DNA from: Xylaria sp. FL1777 | Taxonomy: Eukaryota; Ascomycota; Sordariomycetes; Xylariales; Xylariaceae | DNA length: 64,000 nucleotides | NCBI GenBank assembly: GCA_022578965.1 | Contig: MU400563.1 | Location: 186,001 to 250,000 of the forward strand | Direction of reading: 5' to 3' | In this document: piece by piece, positions 24,217 through 36,199 of the stretch | Layout of the letters: each line of letters begins with the position of its first letter | Position numbering within the stretch: the first letter of the stretch is position 1 | Notes under the pieces: model-generated | The model's database searches: none | Told to the model about the DNA's origin: nothing | The model's input: the letters and a program-made list of their open reading frames with translations, nothing else | Made by a program: the position numbers and the translations under genes

Positions 24217-27200
24217 ATGAATAACCCTCGTCCCCCAAAACGCATTTGTGTGCATTTCCAAAAAGGCAGGTGCACTTTTGGACCGCGGTGCAAATTCTTG
24301 CATGATTTGACCAGCTTGACACCAAATCAGCACACAGAACCGTCAACACGCCGCCAGCGACCGAGTTCGAGCGGAAGAGAGGAGGATGACCTTCGAGAGT
24401 GGAAACGACTTCTTCGCCAGGGGCGCTTCTCTCCTAGCCGCGCCACCTGCGATCGTTTCTTCGAGCTAGCTGTCAAGCTTATTGACGGGGATTTGGGTGG
24501 GTGCCAGGAAGCTGTTAAGCTTCTTTCCGGCGAAGATGGTCTTGCTTATATTCGGTTTCTTGTTGAGAGGCACATACCCAATGCCGCCGGTAGTTATGAG
24601 AAACGAGATATCTGGATTAAACAGATGCAGCCCCTTTTCACTATTGTCACGCACCAACGGGTCGCCGATTCTGCAGTGCTCGAGCAGCAAGTTGCGACTA
24701 TCTATAACTTCATGCAAGGCATCAGCAGTCGGCGAATGAAGATCATTTTTGACTTCGTCGTCGATCTGGCTCAGCCGCTAGATATAGCACCGGCTGATTC
24801 GACCGCATCCAAGTTGACCATTGTTGAGGCCAGTTTGGCAGTACTCTCAAAGATGATTGACTGCAACACCAACAACATCATAGATGCTACTTTCAAGATT
24901 ATTGTTGAGAATATCGAGTCTATATTGGATGACTTGAATGGGACATCGGATGAGTATCTGATGCTTCAGTCTCACAAGTGGATTCGTTACATTAATTGTC
25001 GCCTTGGGCTGGGAGATAAGTTACCATTCGCTCGAGGCTCAATACAGAGCATTGGATCATGCGCCAAGTTTACACTACCTAAACATCTTCCTGGTCGTCT
25101 CTCAGCATCAGGTCCTCGTCATGACAATGACCATGCTAACATTGCTGATATCCGTATTCTACCAACTAACGAAGAGGTTGTCTCAGCCCGGGGGGAATAC
25201 TTACCCAGCAATGATCCCTCGTCGTTCCATCTTCCCGGTATCATTGGACGCCTTGACCGAGAGTTCCGCCTCCTCCGCGAAGACACCGTAGGCCAGTTGC
25301 GAGATGCAGTCCGTGATCTATTGGAAACAATACCGGACAAGGGTCGACAGACAAAGAGTCGCGATCGACAAAGTCTATCCACATACATATATCAAGATGC
25401 GGCACTTGTTGGCGCTTCCTTTGAGCGAATATTTGGTCTAGAGCTATTGATGAGGTTCCCACAACCAAAGACTATCGCCCGTCAGAAGCGTCGGGATTGG
25501 TGGGCACAATCGAAACGTCTACAACCAGGTGCACTTGTCTGTATTATCAGCGACGATAAATCGATCCTCTTCTGTGTCGTCGCTAAAACGACTACTACAA
25601 CCGCCGATCAGAGGCGTCGGGGGGGTCAAGATCCCGATGCCGTGAGGGAGAAATCTATGCGAGAACCTTCACTGGCGGAAGATGATACATTTGCATACGT
25701 GCATTTGAACATTGCGGAGTTGAATGATAGTAACTTCCAACAGGCCCTTTTCTGGTATCAGAACATCGGGCCTAAGAATAAGCAATGTCTTGTGGAGTTC
25801 CCGGGGGTGTTATTAGCCTCATTTCAGCATACTCTGGAGGCACTCCAGAGCATGTCTAAGGCCCCCGATGTCCCTTTCACTGACTTAATCGCGCCATCAA
25901 CGCAGACTACAGGCATCACAGAAGTTCCACCTCCCCAATATTCCACCAAAGCTGGCTTTTACTTTGACCTTGGATGCCTCGCAAAAGATGGCAGTAATCT
26001 CAGATTTTCACTTACCGAGCCCCTGAATGCCCAATCCCTTGCCATGCATTCCACGCTAGATGAGACGCAGTCGTTGGCTCTGATTAACAGCTTATCGCGT
26101 GGTCTTTCTCTGATTCAGGGACCTCCTGGGACAGGAAAGAGCTACACAGGTGAAAAGATTATCAAGGTCCTACTTGCGAACAAAGAAAAGGGGAAACTCG
26201 GTCCAATTCTATGTGTGTGTTATGTAAGCAACCCCAAGGACCCGATCGTTTTGTCTTCCTGCATAATGGCTCACTAATAGTCACTCCAGACGAATCATGC
26301 TTTGGACCAGTTGCTCGAACATTTGCTAGACGACGGAGTCAAGCAGATCATACGTATTGGTTCTCGTTCTAAGTCTGATCGCCTAGAAGGTGTCAATCTT
26401 CGATCTGTTGCGAAATCTGCGGACCGTACAAAGTCGGAGAAAAGTTCATTATGGGAGACAAGAAAGTCATTGGATTTGCATGAATTTAGTGTATCAAGCT
26501 CTCTAAAAGAACTTAAGCATTGTCTTGGCCGACCAGCCCTCGAAGCTTACCTGGATGAACATCACCCCTTGCACCACCAGGCCTTATTCGGAACATTAGT
26601 GGACGAAGATGGATTCGAGGAAGTACAGCGCCACCCTCGCCAACGTGTTGATCAGTGGCTGCATGGAGGATATGCCGCTGAAAATACTTCCGTCTCGCGC
26701 CCAGAAGACCTTTTGCTGACAGCGGATCTCGTGACAATGACACGTTCAGAACGCCATCGCCTATACAACTACTGGCAAAAGCAAATTCGTGATCCAATAG
26801 TCCGAGGTTTCCTCCTTGAACACGAAGATTATGTCAACACTAGGTCACAGCATGACCGTGTTATTCGAGACGTCGACCTACGGTGCCTATCAGCCGCGGA
26901 TGTTGTCGGAGTTACGACCACGGGCCTGGCCAGAAACCTGGATCTCCTCCGGAGACTGAGATGTAAAGTCTTGATATGTAAGTAGCTTTCGACCTCCTAT
27001 GCCTTATCCATTGCCCTAGGGAAGGCCTCATATGACCATCGTTGTTACATTGCGTGTTGGATCCAGTGGATTACATAAAACCATCCCTCGTCTTCTGGCG
27101 ATGTTGTTACTCGTGGTATAATCTATCAAACGTTACATCTCCTACTGCCTTCACCATGCGAAACCTATCCAGGTCTCATCAGAGGACTGCTAACTTCTCT

Positions 27201-30200
27201 TAATAGGTGAAGAAGCTGGCGAAGTACTAGAAGCGCATAACCTCACGGCACTGCTTCCATCGATTGAGCACTGCATTCTTATCGGCGATCAATTGCAACT
27301 GCGGCCACAGATTCAAAATTACGACCTAAGTTCCGCAAACCCTCGTGGAGCTCAGTATTCTCTTGACGTATCGCTGTTTGAGCGCCTAGTAAGCCCACCC
27401 CGGGACGAAAGTCATAGGCTTCCGTATGATACTCTTGAGACACAGCGCCGAATGCATCCTCTCATTTCTGAGCTTATCCGGCATACTTTGTATCCCTCGC
27501 TAGTGGACGGTGGTGAAGTCTCTAAGTACCCCGAAGTGGTGGGTATGAAGAAGCGCCTCTTCTGGTTTCATCACTCCATGCCAGAAGATCGAGCACAGCA
27601 GCAAGACCAAACCTCTACTTCTCACACGAACTCGTTTGAGGTTGAGATGACCGTAACACTTGTTCAACACCTTGTTCGTCAGGGCACATATGGTCCTAAT
27701 GACATAGCTGTTATTACCCCCTACCTTGGACAGCTTCATCGTCTTCGACGAGCAATGCAGGCATTACTACAGATATCCTTTGGCGACAGGGATCTTGAGG
27801 AGCTGGCAGCACTAGACGCTAGCAAAATTGGACAACAAGAAGAGTCTTCCGTTTCTCCTCCCACACCCAACACGAATACCCGAACAACCCTCTTGCAAAG
27901 CATCCGCCTTGCAACTGTGGACAATTTCCAAGGTGAAGAAGCCAAGGTTGTCGTCATCTCTTTGGTACGAAGTAATAATGAGCGACGCTGTGGATTCTTA
28001 AGCACAAGCAATCGCATTAACGTGCTATTGTCCCGGGCACAGCATGGGATGTATCTAATCAGTAATGCAGAAACCTATGAGCACATCCCTATGTGGGCAC
28101 AAGTAATCACGATGTTGAGAAATAGGAACAATATCGGGCCAAATCTGCAACTTCAGTGTCCGCGTCACCCTGGCCAGGTCATCGAAGTTTCAACACCTGA
28201 CCACTTTCTACAGTTTTCCCCTGAGGGAGGCTGTCATCGACAGTGTGACCAAAGATTGTCCTGTGGACATGGCTGTATCAACCGATGTCACTCTCAGGTA
28301 CTCCACAATGCTGTGAGATGCCTGGAGCCATGTCCTAGGTCAAAGAAAGGCTGCGACCACTCGTGCAAGCTGTACTGCGGCGATGCTTGCGAGCCTAGAT
28401 GCACCGAAATCCTCGAAAACGCGAACATATCACTGTCTTGTGGACATATGATAAAACAGGCTTTGTGTTGGCAGGCTCAAGATCCGTCTTCCATCATTTG
28501 CCAGGCACGGGTCGTCAAGACTGTGCCTGGTTGTAGCCACATTGTCACTGTTTCTTGTCAAACTGACGTGACTTCACCTGATTATAGATGCACCAGTCTC
28601 TGCGGCGATCCCCAACCCTGTGGCCATTCATGCCACAGCCAGTGTTACCGTTGCAAAGACAGAAAAGACGGGAAGGTAGTGGCAGAGCACCACGAGATCT
28701 GTCGACAAATTTGCGGTCGTGCGTACACTGCTTGCCGCCATGCTTGTCAGAAGCCTTGTCACCGCCAAGAGAAATGCCCGCCGTGCAGCAGCCCCTGTGA
28801 GGTACGCTGTAGTCACTCGAAGTGTAGCAAACAGTGCTACGAGCCCTGTGTGCCTTGTGCTGAGCAAGACTGCTCGTCCGCCTGCCCACATCAGAAATGC
28901 TCGATGCCTTGTGCGGCACCCTGCGATTGGGTCCCCTGCTCCAGAAGATGCGAACAGCTTCTAAGCTGTGGCCATCAATGTAAGTCGTACTCTCCATTCC
29001 TTATAAAATCACCCTATCCTCTTACGAGCATCTAACATTCCATTAGGCCCTTCACTTTGTGGTGAATCGTGTCCTGATATGAGGTACTGCCAAGTGTGCT
29101 GTAGCGATGACATCAAGTCTACCGTTGTCGATTTTATCATGGGTCTACAGTACTATGAGGTTAGCCTTGATGAAGACCCGTGTATCTTTCCTGATTGCGG
29201 TCATTTTCTCACTAAGAGCAATATGGACGGTCTCATGGACTTGAAAGCACACTATGATATGTCCTCTGACTTCGACTCATGCCCAATCGCCGTGTCAAGT
29301 AGCTCTACACCATTCTCGATGGACGAGATCAAAACGTGTCCTACTTGTCGAGGTTCATTGCGGAATATCGCCCGGTATGGTAGGATAGTCCGTCGTGCCA
29401 TCCTCGATGAGACGACGAAGAAATTCCTCACCTGGTCACATGGCGAGTTCTTAAGATTGGCAGGCCGGCTTGTGGACGTGCAGAGGAGCCTTTCGAATAC
29501 TAAAGTAGATATAGCGCAGCAGCAGCAAGGTCCCCCATCTAAGTTTATCAAGTCCAAGGGGCGTACTCAACAGCTACATTTGGTTCGCGACTGGGTTGGC
29601 AACTCGAGATACAAAGATGCAATCGAACTCTGGAATCAGATCAGCACATTCATTGGCAGAGTCCGCCAAGAGGAGCAACCTCTACAGCGTGTTGCAGACT
29701 TCGTCCGGCATGCGGCAAGACAGCGAAAAACTACTGGCGCCTTTGCCTTTGACGAGTCTGCACTTCAGGTAAAGGGGGTACTGCAGGCTTCTGCATTGTC
29801 GCTTAAGTGCGAGATCGTTATCTTTAACGACTTCATGGCAATTCGCCCATCCCTTATTCGCTCGCGACCAGAGATCAAATTGGATCTAACTAAAGAAATG
29901 ATGGCGTGCAACCTGCTGATCGATGGGGCTCAGGCAGCTCGTTACCCTCGTGAGCAAGCCGAAGGCCACATCTACATGGCACAATTCTGCGCCTTCGCTC
30001 GCGCCCTGACATCTGAGCCGTCCAGAGACCCGAAACTAGTTGATACATCCTCTAAAATCATGGAAAGGCTAAAAGAACAAGGGGTGGTTCACATAGCTGC
30101 GGCGAACCAGCTTCTTGCCAAGTACTCCGCTACTCTTACGCTCAAGCCTGAAATTGAAGCAGCCGAGAAGATGCTGCGTGATGGCGTGTTTTATACCGAT

Positions 30201-30449
30201 GTGTCAGCGGATGAAATGAGAGCCGTCTATCAAGCTATGACTAGGGAGTTCTCAGGTACCGGCCATTGGTATCATTGTGTCAACGGTCATCCGTTTACAG
30301 TCGGAGAGTGCGGCATGCCCATGGAAGAGGCGAGTTGTCCGGAGTGCGGATCTCCTGTCGGAGGAACGGATCATCAGGCTGTTGAGGGCGTTAGGCATGC
30401 AGCCGAGATTGAGGCTCTGGCTCATGGTGTAAACAGGATGGGCATCTGA
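24217..30449 (+). CDS. ZNFX1-type helicase with CCCH, NFX1 and RZ zinc fingers
   Basis: Four exons, 24217-26223, 26290-26977, 27207-28979 and 29047-30449, give 1956 residues. Domain order: an N-terminal CCCH finger (ICVHFQKGRCTFGPRCKFLH); a long helical region; an SF1 helicase core with Walker A (QGPPGTGKSYTG, interrupted soon after by intron 1), Walker B as LICEEAGEVLEA (intron 2 inside the Cys codon), QRRMHP, VDNFQGEEAKVVVISLVRSN and NRINVLLSRA; a block of NFX1-type Cys/His repeats (CGHGCINRCH, CGHSCHSQC and more); and a C-terminal RZ finger (GHWYHCVNGHPFTVGECG). Family members bind RNA and act in small-RNA silencing and antiviral or genome-defence pathways (Hrr1/ZNFX1). Function here is inferred from domains. 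All introns are GT-AG. Confidence 0.92.
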
Positions 30450-30872
30450 GTCCCGGTTCAGCTTGTTTGGTCCACCCTTACATTTACTCGGCTTCGATGT
30501 TGGCTTTTCTCTTAATGGTTTCTAGGGTCTTCACGATAACAGATCATGGTTCCCTTTTTTTGTTAATAATCCCTGAATCTTATCAGTTACCTTGTTAGTG
30601 GTCGTACCAAAACAAAACAAGTTTGTAAATATTCTGCCAGAACTTCTGATTTGTATTGTTTAAGCTAGAGATTGATATGCCTCCGAGTTAATCTATCCCA
30701 ACGATTTAGTAACCGTACAATGATTAGGTGATACTCGAAGTTCTACGAAGGTTTCATCTAGTAACGTCAAGGGGTGAACTTTAAACGCCCCTTTTCTATC
30801 GGACTAAGTACTATGAATGCAGTCTGCCGAATAGAAATTGTAGGACTCCAGGGGTGATCTTTCCTACCAATA

Positions 30873-30953
<81 letters not shown>

Positions 30954-31084
30954 NNNNNNNNNNTTTAAAAGCCCCTTTTTTATCGGAATAATTATTTTTT
31001 ATGTTTTTCGGCCCTTTTAAATTTTTTGACGCCCTGGGTTTTTTTTTATAAAAAACCAATTCCCCCCCCCCCCCCCCCCCCCCC
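30873..31084. other. assembly gap in homopolymer tract
   Basis: About 80 G, ten N (30954-30963), an A/T-biased segment, then about 23 C. The segment after the N (30964-31061) is a corrupted second copy of the sequence before the G-run (about 30780-30872). Shared words include GCCCCTTTT, ATCGGA, TATG and CCAAT in the same order. Misassembly. Confidence 0.88.
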
Positions 31085-31536
31085 AAAAATTTTTTCATTG
31101 AATTAAGCAGATAGTAAGGTGAGTGGATGCAGAAATAGCAAAGCTCGTGTTTTTCTGCAGTGTTTCCTCAAACCTCCACCTATCTATACACTTCATATGG
31201 CTACGCGCTGAGAGGTTGGATGAACGCATATATTGGGGGGAAGCGTGAGCTTTCTACGAGGCCTAGGAGTGCGCTATACGAGCCGGCCACTCTAGGTCTC
31301 GAAGACTGCCCATCCTCACGCCCTATATAAGTTCTGTACGGCCAATATTCTCAAGGTCTTAATAGGTGCGCCATCGGTACGAAGGGGCTATAGCCGGCCA
31401 CCTATTGGGGGCCCTAGGTGTATAGTATAAGGGCTAAAAAAACCTCCCGACCACCACTGAAAAACCACCCCCTTTGTGGGAGGCGGGAAAAGTGAGGTGA
31501 GGAAGGGAAACCCCAGACGCGCGTACGGCGCGCGAA

Positions 31537-31560
31537 GGCAGCCCTTATATAAGGGCTGCC
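31537..31560. repeat. perfect 24-bp palindrome around TTATATAA
   Basis: The left half GGCAGCCCTTAT is exactly inverted in the right half. It is preceded by GC-rich sequence with a second imperfect inverted repeat (CCTCCCGACC against GGGAGGCGGG, 31447-31490). It could be a hairpin, a transposon end or part of a terminator. Confidence 0.6.
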
Positions 31561-31861
31561 AAGGCACCGCTAGCCTAGTTGGTTATAGAACACACCATTC
31601 CCGGATAAGACGAAAGACCCCTGAATAACTCTCGGAGGATTCGAAAAGGATCTGGATTTAAAATGAAGGAACAAAAACGCTTAAGTACATTATGAAGTAG
31701 TTGGCCCAAGACACTACAATCCATTAAGGCGAAATATACAAAACTAATATCAGCCAATGACACTTAATGTCCAACGCTATACAGTACTTTTAATCCTGAT
31801 CATTATATTGTTCGACTAGATATCTGTGTCAGCTTTATTGAACGCAAATAGTCTATTGCAG

Positions 31862-32617
31862 TTATATTAACTCACAGTTTTCATGGTAGTCGCATGACGT
31901 GAACAGGTGGAAAAAGGGTACAAATTTTTGATTAGGTGGCGGTTCTCTTATCATAGACTTAGCACAGTGGTGGGTGTGCTGCTCGTTGGCAATATGGCTG
32001 TCTATGGGCGTATTCCGGCTGATGGCCTGGTGTAGTTTCCTCCAAGCGAAGGCGCAATGCTTAGTGTGGTACTCGAGAGTGACGTATATCGGATTTGTGC
32101 CGCCCGTCGCCCTGAGGGAGTCCAACGAGATCTCTTCCTGGCCCTCCTTATCTAGATACCAGTGCCAGTCGGAGATGGTCAGAAACTCGGTCTCAATCTC
32201 CTTGTTGTAGCATTCCGGTTTCACCCAAGCCCCCGCGATGAAGTCCAAACGGCACCCGCTACTTAGTGCTTCTTCAATCGTCCTACCACATTGGGTCGAG
32301 TTGAGCGGTCGCAAGGAAAAGCTTGACGAGGCGAGAGGTGGAGAAGTAGATAGCGAAGATGTTTCATTTCTAGGTCCTGGCCTTGGCGTGAAGAAACCAG
32401 CTGTATAAGACACAGCTATCAAAGACAAGACTCCAGCGACGTACAAGAAAGAGAACCAGGTCCAGGTCTTTCGTACGTGCCTGGCTGGCGGTGTCCTGAA
32501 CTTCTGAAGGTCATCATCCGATAGGCAAGGCTCTGTTGCTTCATCTTTTTGATACTGATCAGGGCTGGCGATTAAACTGTATTTGGGGTAACTCATTGTG
32601 TATGTAAGTAACTTCAT
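31862..32617 (-). CDS. single-pass membrane protein with two HxxHC motifs
   Basis: Single exon, 251 residues. A cytosolic N-terminus leads to one membrane segment (about residues 52-76), then an extracytosolic domain. That domain has CGRTIEEALSSGCRLDF, AWVKPECYNKE, YVTLEYHTKHC (HxxHC at 184-188) and HTHHC (214-218). The paired HxxHC motifs echo those of UstYa/DUF3328 oxidases, though the rest belongs to a different fungal family of small membrane proteins often seen beside secondary-metabolite genes. It lies 1.65 kb downstream of the UstYa-like gene in the same orientation. A role as a partner modifying enzyme in the peptide cluster is inference. A second ATG seven codons in is an equally good start. 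Confidence 0.72.
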   Translation of the reverse strand: MKLLTYTMSYPKYSLIASPDQYQKDEATEPCLSDDDLQKFRTPPARHVRKTWTWFSFLYVAGVLSLIAVSYTAGFFTPRPGPRNETSSLSTSPPLASSSFSLRPLNSTQCGRTIEEALSSGCRLDFIAGAWVKPECYNKEIETEFLTISDWHWYLDKEGQEEISLDSLRATGGTNPIYVTLEYHTKHCAFAWRKLHQAISRNTPIDSHIANEQHTHHCAKSMIREPPPNQKFVPFFHLFTSCDYHENCELI

Positions 32618-34267
32618 ATCATCGATTTAGAACGAAATTCCATGTAAGACATCCAGCAAGCGTGCAATCAGTGGGTCAGCAAGTTCTTATACCCTAACTA
32701 TAAAGTTTGTCAGAAAATCTATAAGAGGCAATGATATGCCACCAAATAATTTGAGTAATAATATCGTAATATGGAAATCAACCCCCGACGGCACACGGCA
32801 CTGATACAGGATTACGATATTGGAAATCTGCAAGAAGAGGATAAGTACTCAAGTACTGGACACGCGAACCAATCGCGGCAAGGTGTACACAGAAAATGAT
32901 TTCATGGCTATCGCCTCTCATGTCCGCACCGTCTTACTGCTCTGTCTTGTGACCTCTGGGGTTCGGACGTCCCCCACCATCTCGGTCACCTTCGCTAAAC
33001 TGCAACTGGGGATGATTTGAATATTATTTGAGCTTCTCGTCAGATACCCCGCCTCGCAGTTGTGAACACCTTTTATGCCATATGATGTACTCAAGATGCC
33101 TCTTCACACGGAGTCCTCCTGTATATTACTGTCCGTTCAATTGGTAATATCACCCTGGTGTGGGTTAAACTTAACCGCAAACAACTTCCCCGAGTTCCCC
33201 GCTTATAAGACACGAGACCAGACAGGTTTTATACATATGATTACCTTGCATAGGTACAGTCCCTTAGCCTTAGATATCATCAAGTTGTACTTGATACTTC
33301 GTCTCTTAGTCAGACCTTGCGGGAGAGTTGGACCTCTTACTCCAACTATGTTGTTACTATACCTTTCTTCCGCTAGGTCTGTTCATTCAGGGGCTAATTA
33401 GCCCATTTATACACCCTACTCTCCTTCAATCAAGACGGATCCCGAAGTTGCGAGATAGCGAGCTTACATCGGGATACCTATTCAAAGTATCCAAATTAAG
33501 GCTGCGTCACTGGATTCGCAGGATATCACCTATCGATTTTATTCCAAAGGGTTGCACATATCGTTTCTGCAGTTGTTGCAAGGATGACACGGTTGTACAT
33601 GCTGACAGGGGGATTGCATTGTTGTATATGCGGACCGAACTTAGGGTTGCATTGTCTTATAGATCAACGTCTAAGATGACCGGGCCGGCTACGCAAGCGC
33701 CAGAAAAAAGCTTAAACTGACCCCACATCGCCACTTCATCGATTCAAGCCGGGTACTATTATCTCGGCCGATGGTGCCGCGTAAACTGCAAAGAATTCGG
33801 CTATGGCGAAGTCGTGTTTCTAGGTGTAATTGAGGCATTGGACAAAGACGGACCGATTTACCCGTCGCCGCTAATCGCCTTTTTAACAAGTATACTCATT
33901 ATATTTGCTCTTGCCATAACGTAGGGTGATAGCAAAAAGTCTACTACACAATCTTCAGAAACCCCACCAACGACAACCAATTATGTTAAAAAACGACACT
34001 TGGTCGATTATTGTAGCCGGTGAGCGAATGAACGACAAAAGATCCTCAAGTCCATAGAGGTTATCAAAAGCAATATGCCAGTTTCCACCCATGTTCAATT
34101 TCGTAGAAAATGACCTATCTATCTACCCCTCCTTTGCAAGCCCAGTGAATTATTCCAGCATCTAGTCCGTAATGATGACTGGACTCTTTTCCAATGTGGC
34201 CCCAATCCTACTATAATCTCCGTCTTTGTAGGACATCCCTTGATAGCGTCAGTAACTTGGTGGGTTC
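32618..34267. other. intergenic, includes a diverged repeat
   Basis: No supported gene. Around 33370-33600 lies sequence related to 36115-36300 on the other side of the UstYa-like gene. A tiny alternative last exon of the UstYa-like gene (34130-34229) is possible. Confidence 0.5.
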
Positions 34268-35339
34268 TCATAGCGAGGAAATTGAGAACCTACCGTATTT
34301 TGGATGAACGAGTAAGCCAGGTTGCGATGGGTCGACTCTGTGCTCCGCAGCCCACGCATTTATCTTGTCGAAGTTGACACATTCATGTTGCTGCGTGAAA
34401 TCTGCGCTAGGGTAGCGGCTCCCCTCTTTCCAAACAATAGTGAACAACGCAGTATCCGCGTGGCACATTGAGGCCTGACGCAAGATTTCAAGGCAATGGT
34501 CTGTTTTCCAAATCAGCACGGATACTTAAGGTTAGGGAGTTACGAGGTGCACAGATAGCTCTCACCTGTATGAAGTCGGTTTAAGTGCTTCTCCTCTTCA
34601 TTCAAGTCCGGGAAGTAATGATCCATATAAGTATACTGTCTGAGTCGCTTCTAGACTAAGTCATCAGCTTCACTAACTTAGCATCGAAACAAGAGAAAGT
34701 TGTTGCGAGAAAACAGGAACTAACTAGGCAGTGAAGCTCGTGGAACACACTAAGCCCAGCAAAATACATATCCTTTCTCCCTGGAATCGGAATCGAATGG
34801 CTATCAATGCGACGGAGATCAGACTTGTGTACTGCAACATTCATGTCTATACAAGGTGACTAGTAAGTAAAAGCGATCCGCAGGTGTCTAAAGGTAGAGA
34901 TTTTCAACAACTTAACTGTGGAGAAGATCGCTCCATGCTTGGTCTACTTCCTTGCTGGGAGGCCCATTCCAAGGACTGTCAATGATGAGTGTTGCATTAT
35001 AACGCACAGCTTCGTACTCAATCGCAGGTAGGGCTGGAGCTAAATGAAAAAATGACTACATGTCAGTAACGGGCAGTGCCTACTGATACTGAGACAACTG
35101 GACTATTTACAATAGACGACGCTGTTTCTCTCAGCAGTAGGTCTGAGGTAGAAAAAGGCTGTAGTATAAATCGACAGCAGCACCAGTTGGAGCACGCCGA
35201 AGTAAGTCCAATGGATTCGAGATTTATCGTGTCGTATGGGATTGATTTTCACGAAGTTTGGGAGATCGGACGAGGTCTTTGGTAGCAGCCCTTGGCCAGA
35301 TTCGGACCCAGCGTCACGATAATTATCGAATCTATCCAT
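34268..35339 (-). CDS. UstYa-like (DUF3328) RiPP oxidase
   Basis: Five exons read from 35339: 35339-35111, 35039-34917, 34846-34725, 34650-34566 and 34500-34268, 263 residues. All joins keep frame and rebuild the family. One membrane helix (about 44-65) is followed by LIIDSPWNGPPSKEVDQAW, then FAGLSVFHELHC (HxxHC at 153-157), KRLRQYTYMDHYFPD and LHTDHCLEILRQASMC (second HxxHC at 185-189), QQHECVNFDKINAWA and the usual VHPKYG tail. UstYa-type proteins are copper-dependent oxidases that cross-link side chains, mainly Tyr, in fungal RiPPs such as ustiloxin and asperipin. The gene diverges from the repeat precursor at 37005, a likely substrate. The last residues could change if a 38-bp terminal intron is used. 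Confidence 0.85.
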
Positions 35340-35722
35340 AGCAATGCTGATTGGCGCTGGGGGAATGCTGAGTAATAGTGCAAGGAAGAACAGTGCTGAT
35401 ATCGAGTGAACTTGGAGCCTGAGAGTTCTAGACGAGATTTCTGAATTTGAAGGTGAGTTATGGGTTGGACGACGGTGAAAATGTTAAATGTGAATCAGAG
35501 GACTTAGTACTGGTAAACAGATTAGATAATATCAGTTCACTTAACTGGGTTAGTTAGATCTCCCATTATAATTCCTTCTTGGTTAGTTTTACTTGGTCCA
35601 GGGGACCTACTACATAACTTGTCCTTTATATAAGCTATTTATTCAAGTAAAGTAAGACTAGCTATACTTACACTAGAACAACATAAAATCCAACACTTAC
35701 CAATCTAGCCTATAGAGGATCC

Positions 35723-35736
35723 TGGTCACGTGACCA
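35723..35736. promoter_or_regulatory. 14-bp palindrome TGGTCACGTGACCA
   Basis: Perfect dyad with a CACGTG core, the binding type of bHLH regulators. It lies about 385 bp upstream of the UstYa-like start and 1.27 kb upstream of the precursor. CACGTG occurs elsewhere in the window, but I found no other copy in so long a dyad. Confidence 0.4.
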
Positions 35737-36199
35737 TGGGAAGTAGTGGGATTATTATATTCGCTGTAGCCAGGACCAGACTTCTCTTTACATATGCAGT
35801 AAGCTGCAATGCTACTCTCCATGTTCTAGATAATATCTATCTCATGGTGAATATTATATTCACATGATTCGTCATATGCAGACTTGCTTAAGTCGGTTCA
35901 AACAGCCCGGCTCAACTTCCAATACGCCGTATAAGTGTATAATACCAACGCCGCCACACCGACATCACCCCAATCCAAAGGTTCACATCGAAACTAACCC
36001 GAATCCCAACCCCTGACTTAAATCCTTGCCAACTCACCCGCTAACCGGAACTCTAACATCCGGTAGTTAAGTTTGATGCTGTTATGATACTTTCACTCCG
36101 GCTGTATGGCTAAGCTAGACCTGCTTATTCGGGAGTTCATTAGCCCATTTATCTATTTTACTCTACTTCAATACGTCGGATTTACTGCCTGTTTTAATC

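Larger units (their letters stand above)
30450..31861. other. intergenic with assembly gap and GC-rich palindromic segment
   Basis: No supported gene. Contains the gap block 30873-31084, a more GC-rich stretch at about 31190-31570 with repeated GCCGGCCAC words (31280s and 31390s), and a 24-bp palindrome. Confidence 0.5.

Noticed and set aside
30811..31098. Poly-Pro/poly-Gly open frame on the minus strand
   Set aside because: It translates homopolymers and N from an assembly gap.
31571..31660. tRNA gene or tRNA-derived SINE
   Set aside because: TAGCCTAGTTGG resembles a tRNA A box, and GGATTCGA lies downstream, but no cloverleaf or acceptor stem can be drawn.
33075..33720. Plus-strand open frames between the two HxxHC genes as a third cluster gene
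   Set aside because: No motif, poor composition, and the DNA is shared with a non-coding repeat at 36.1-36.3 kb.
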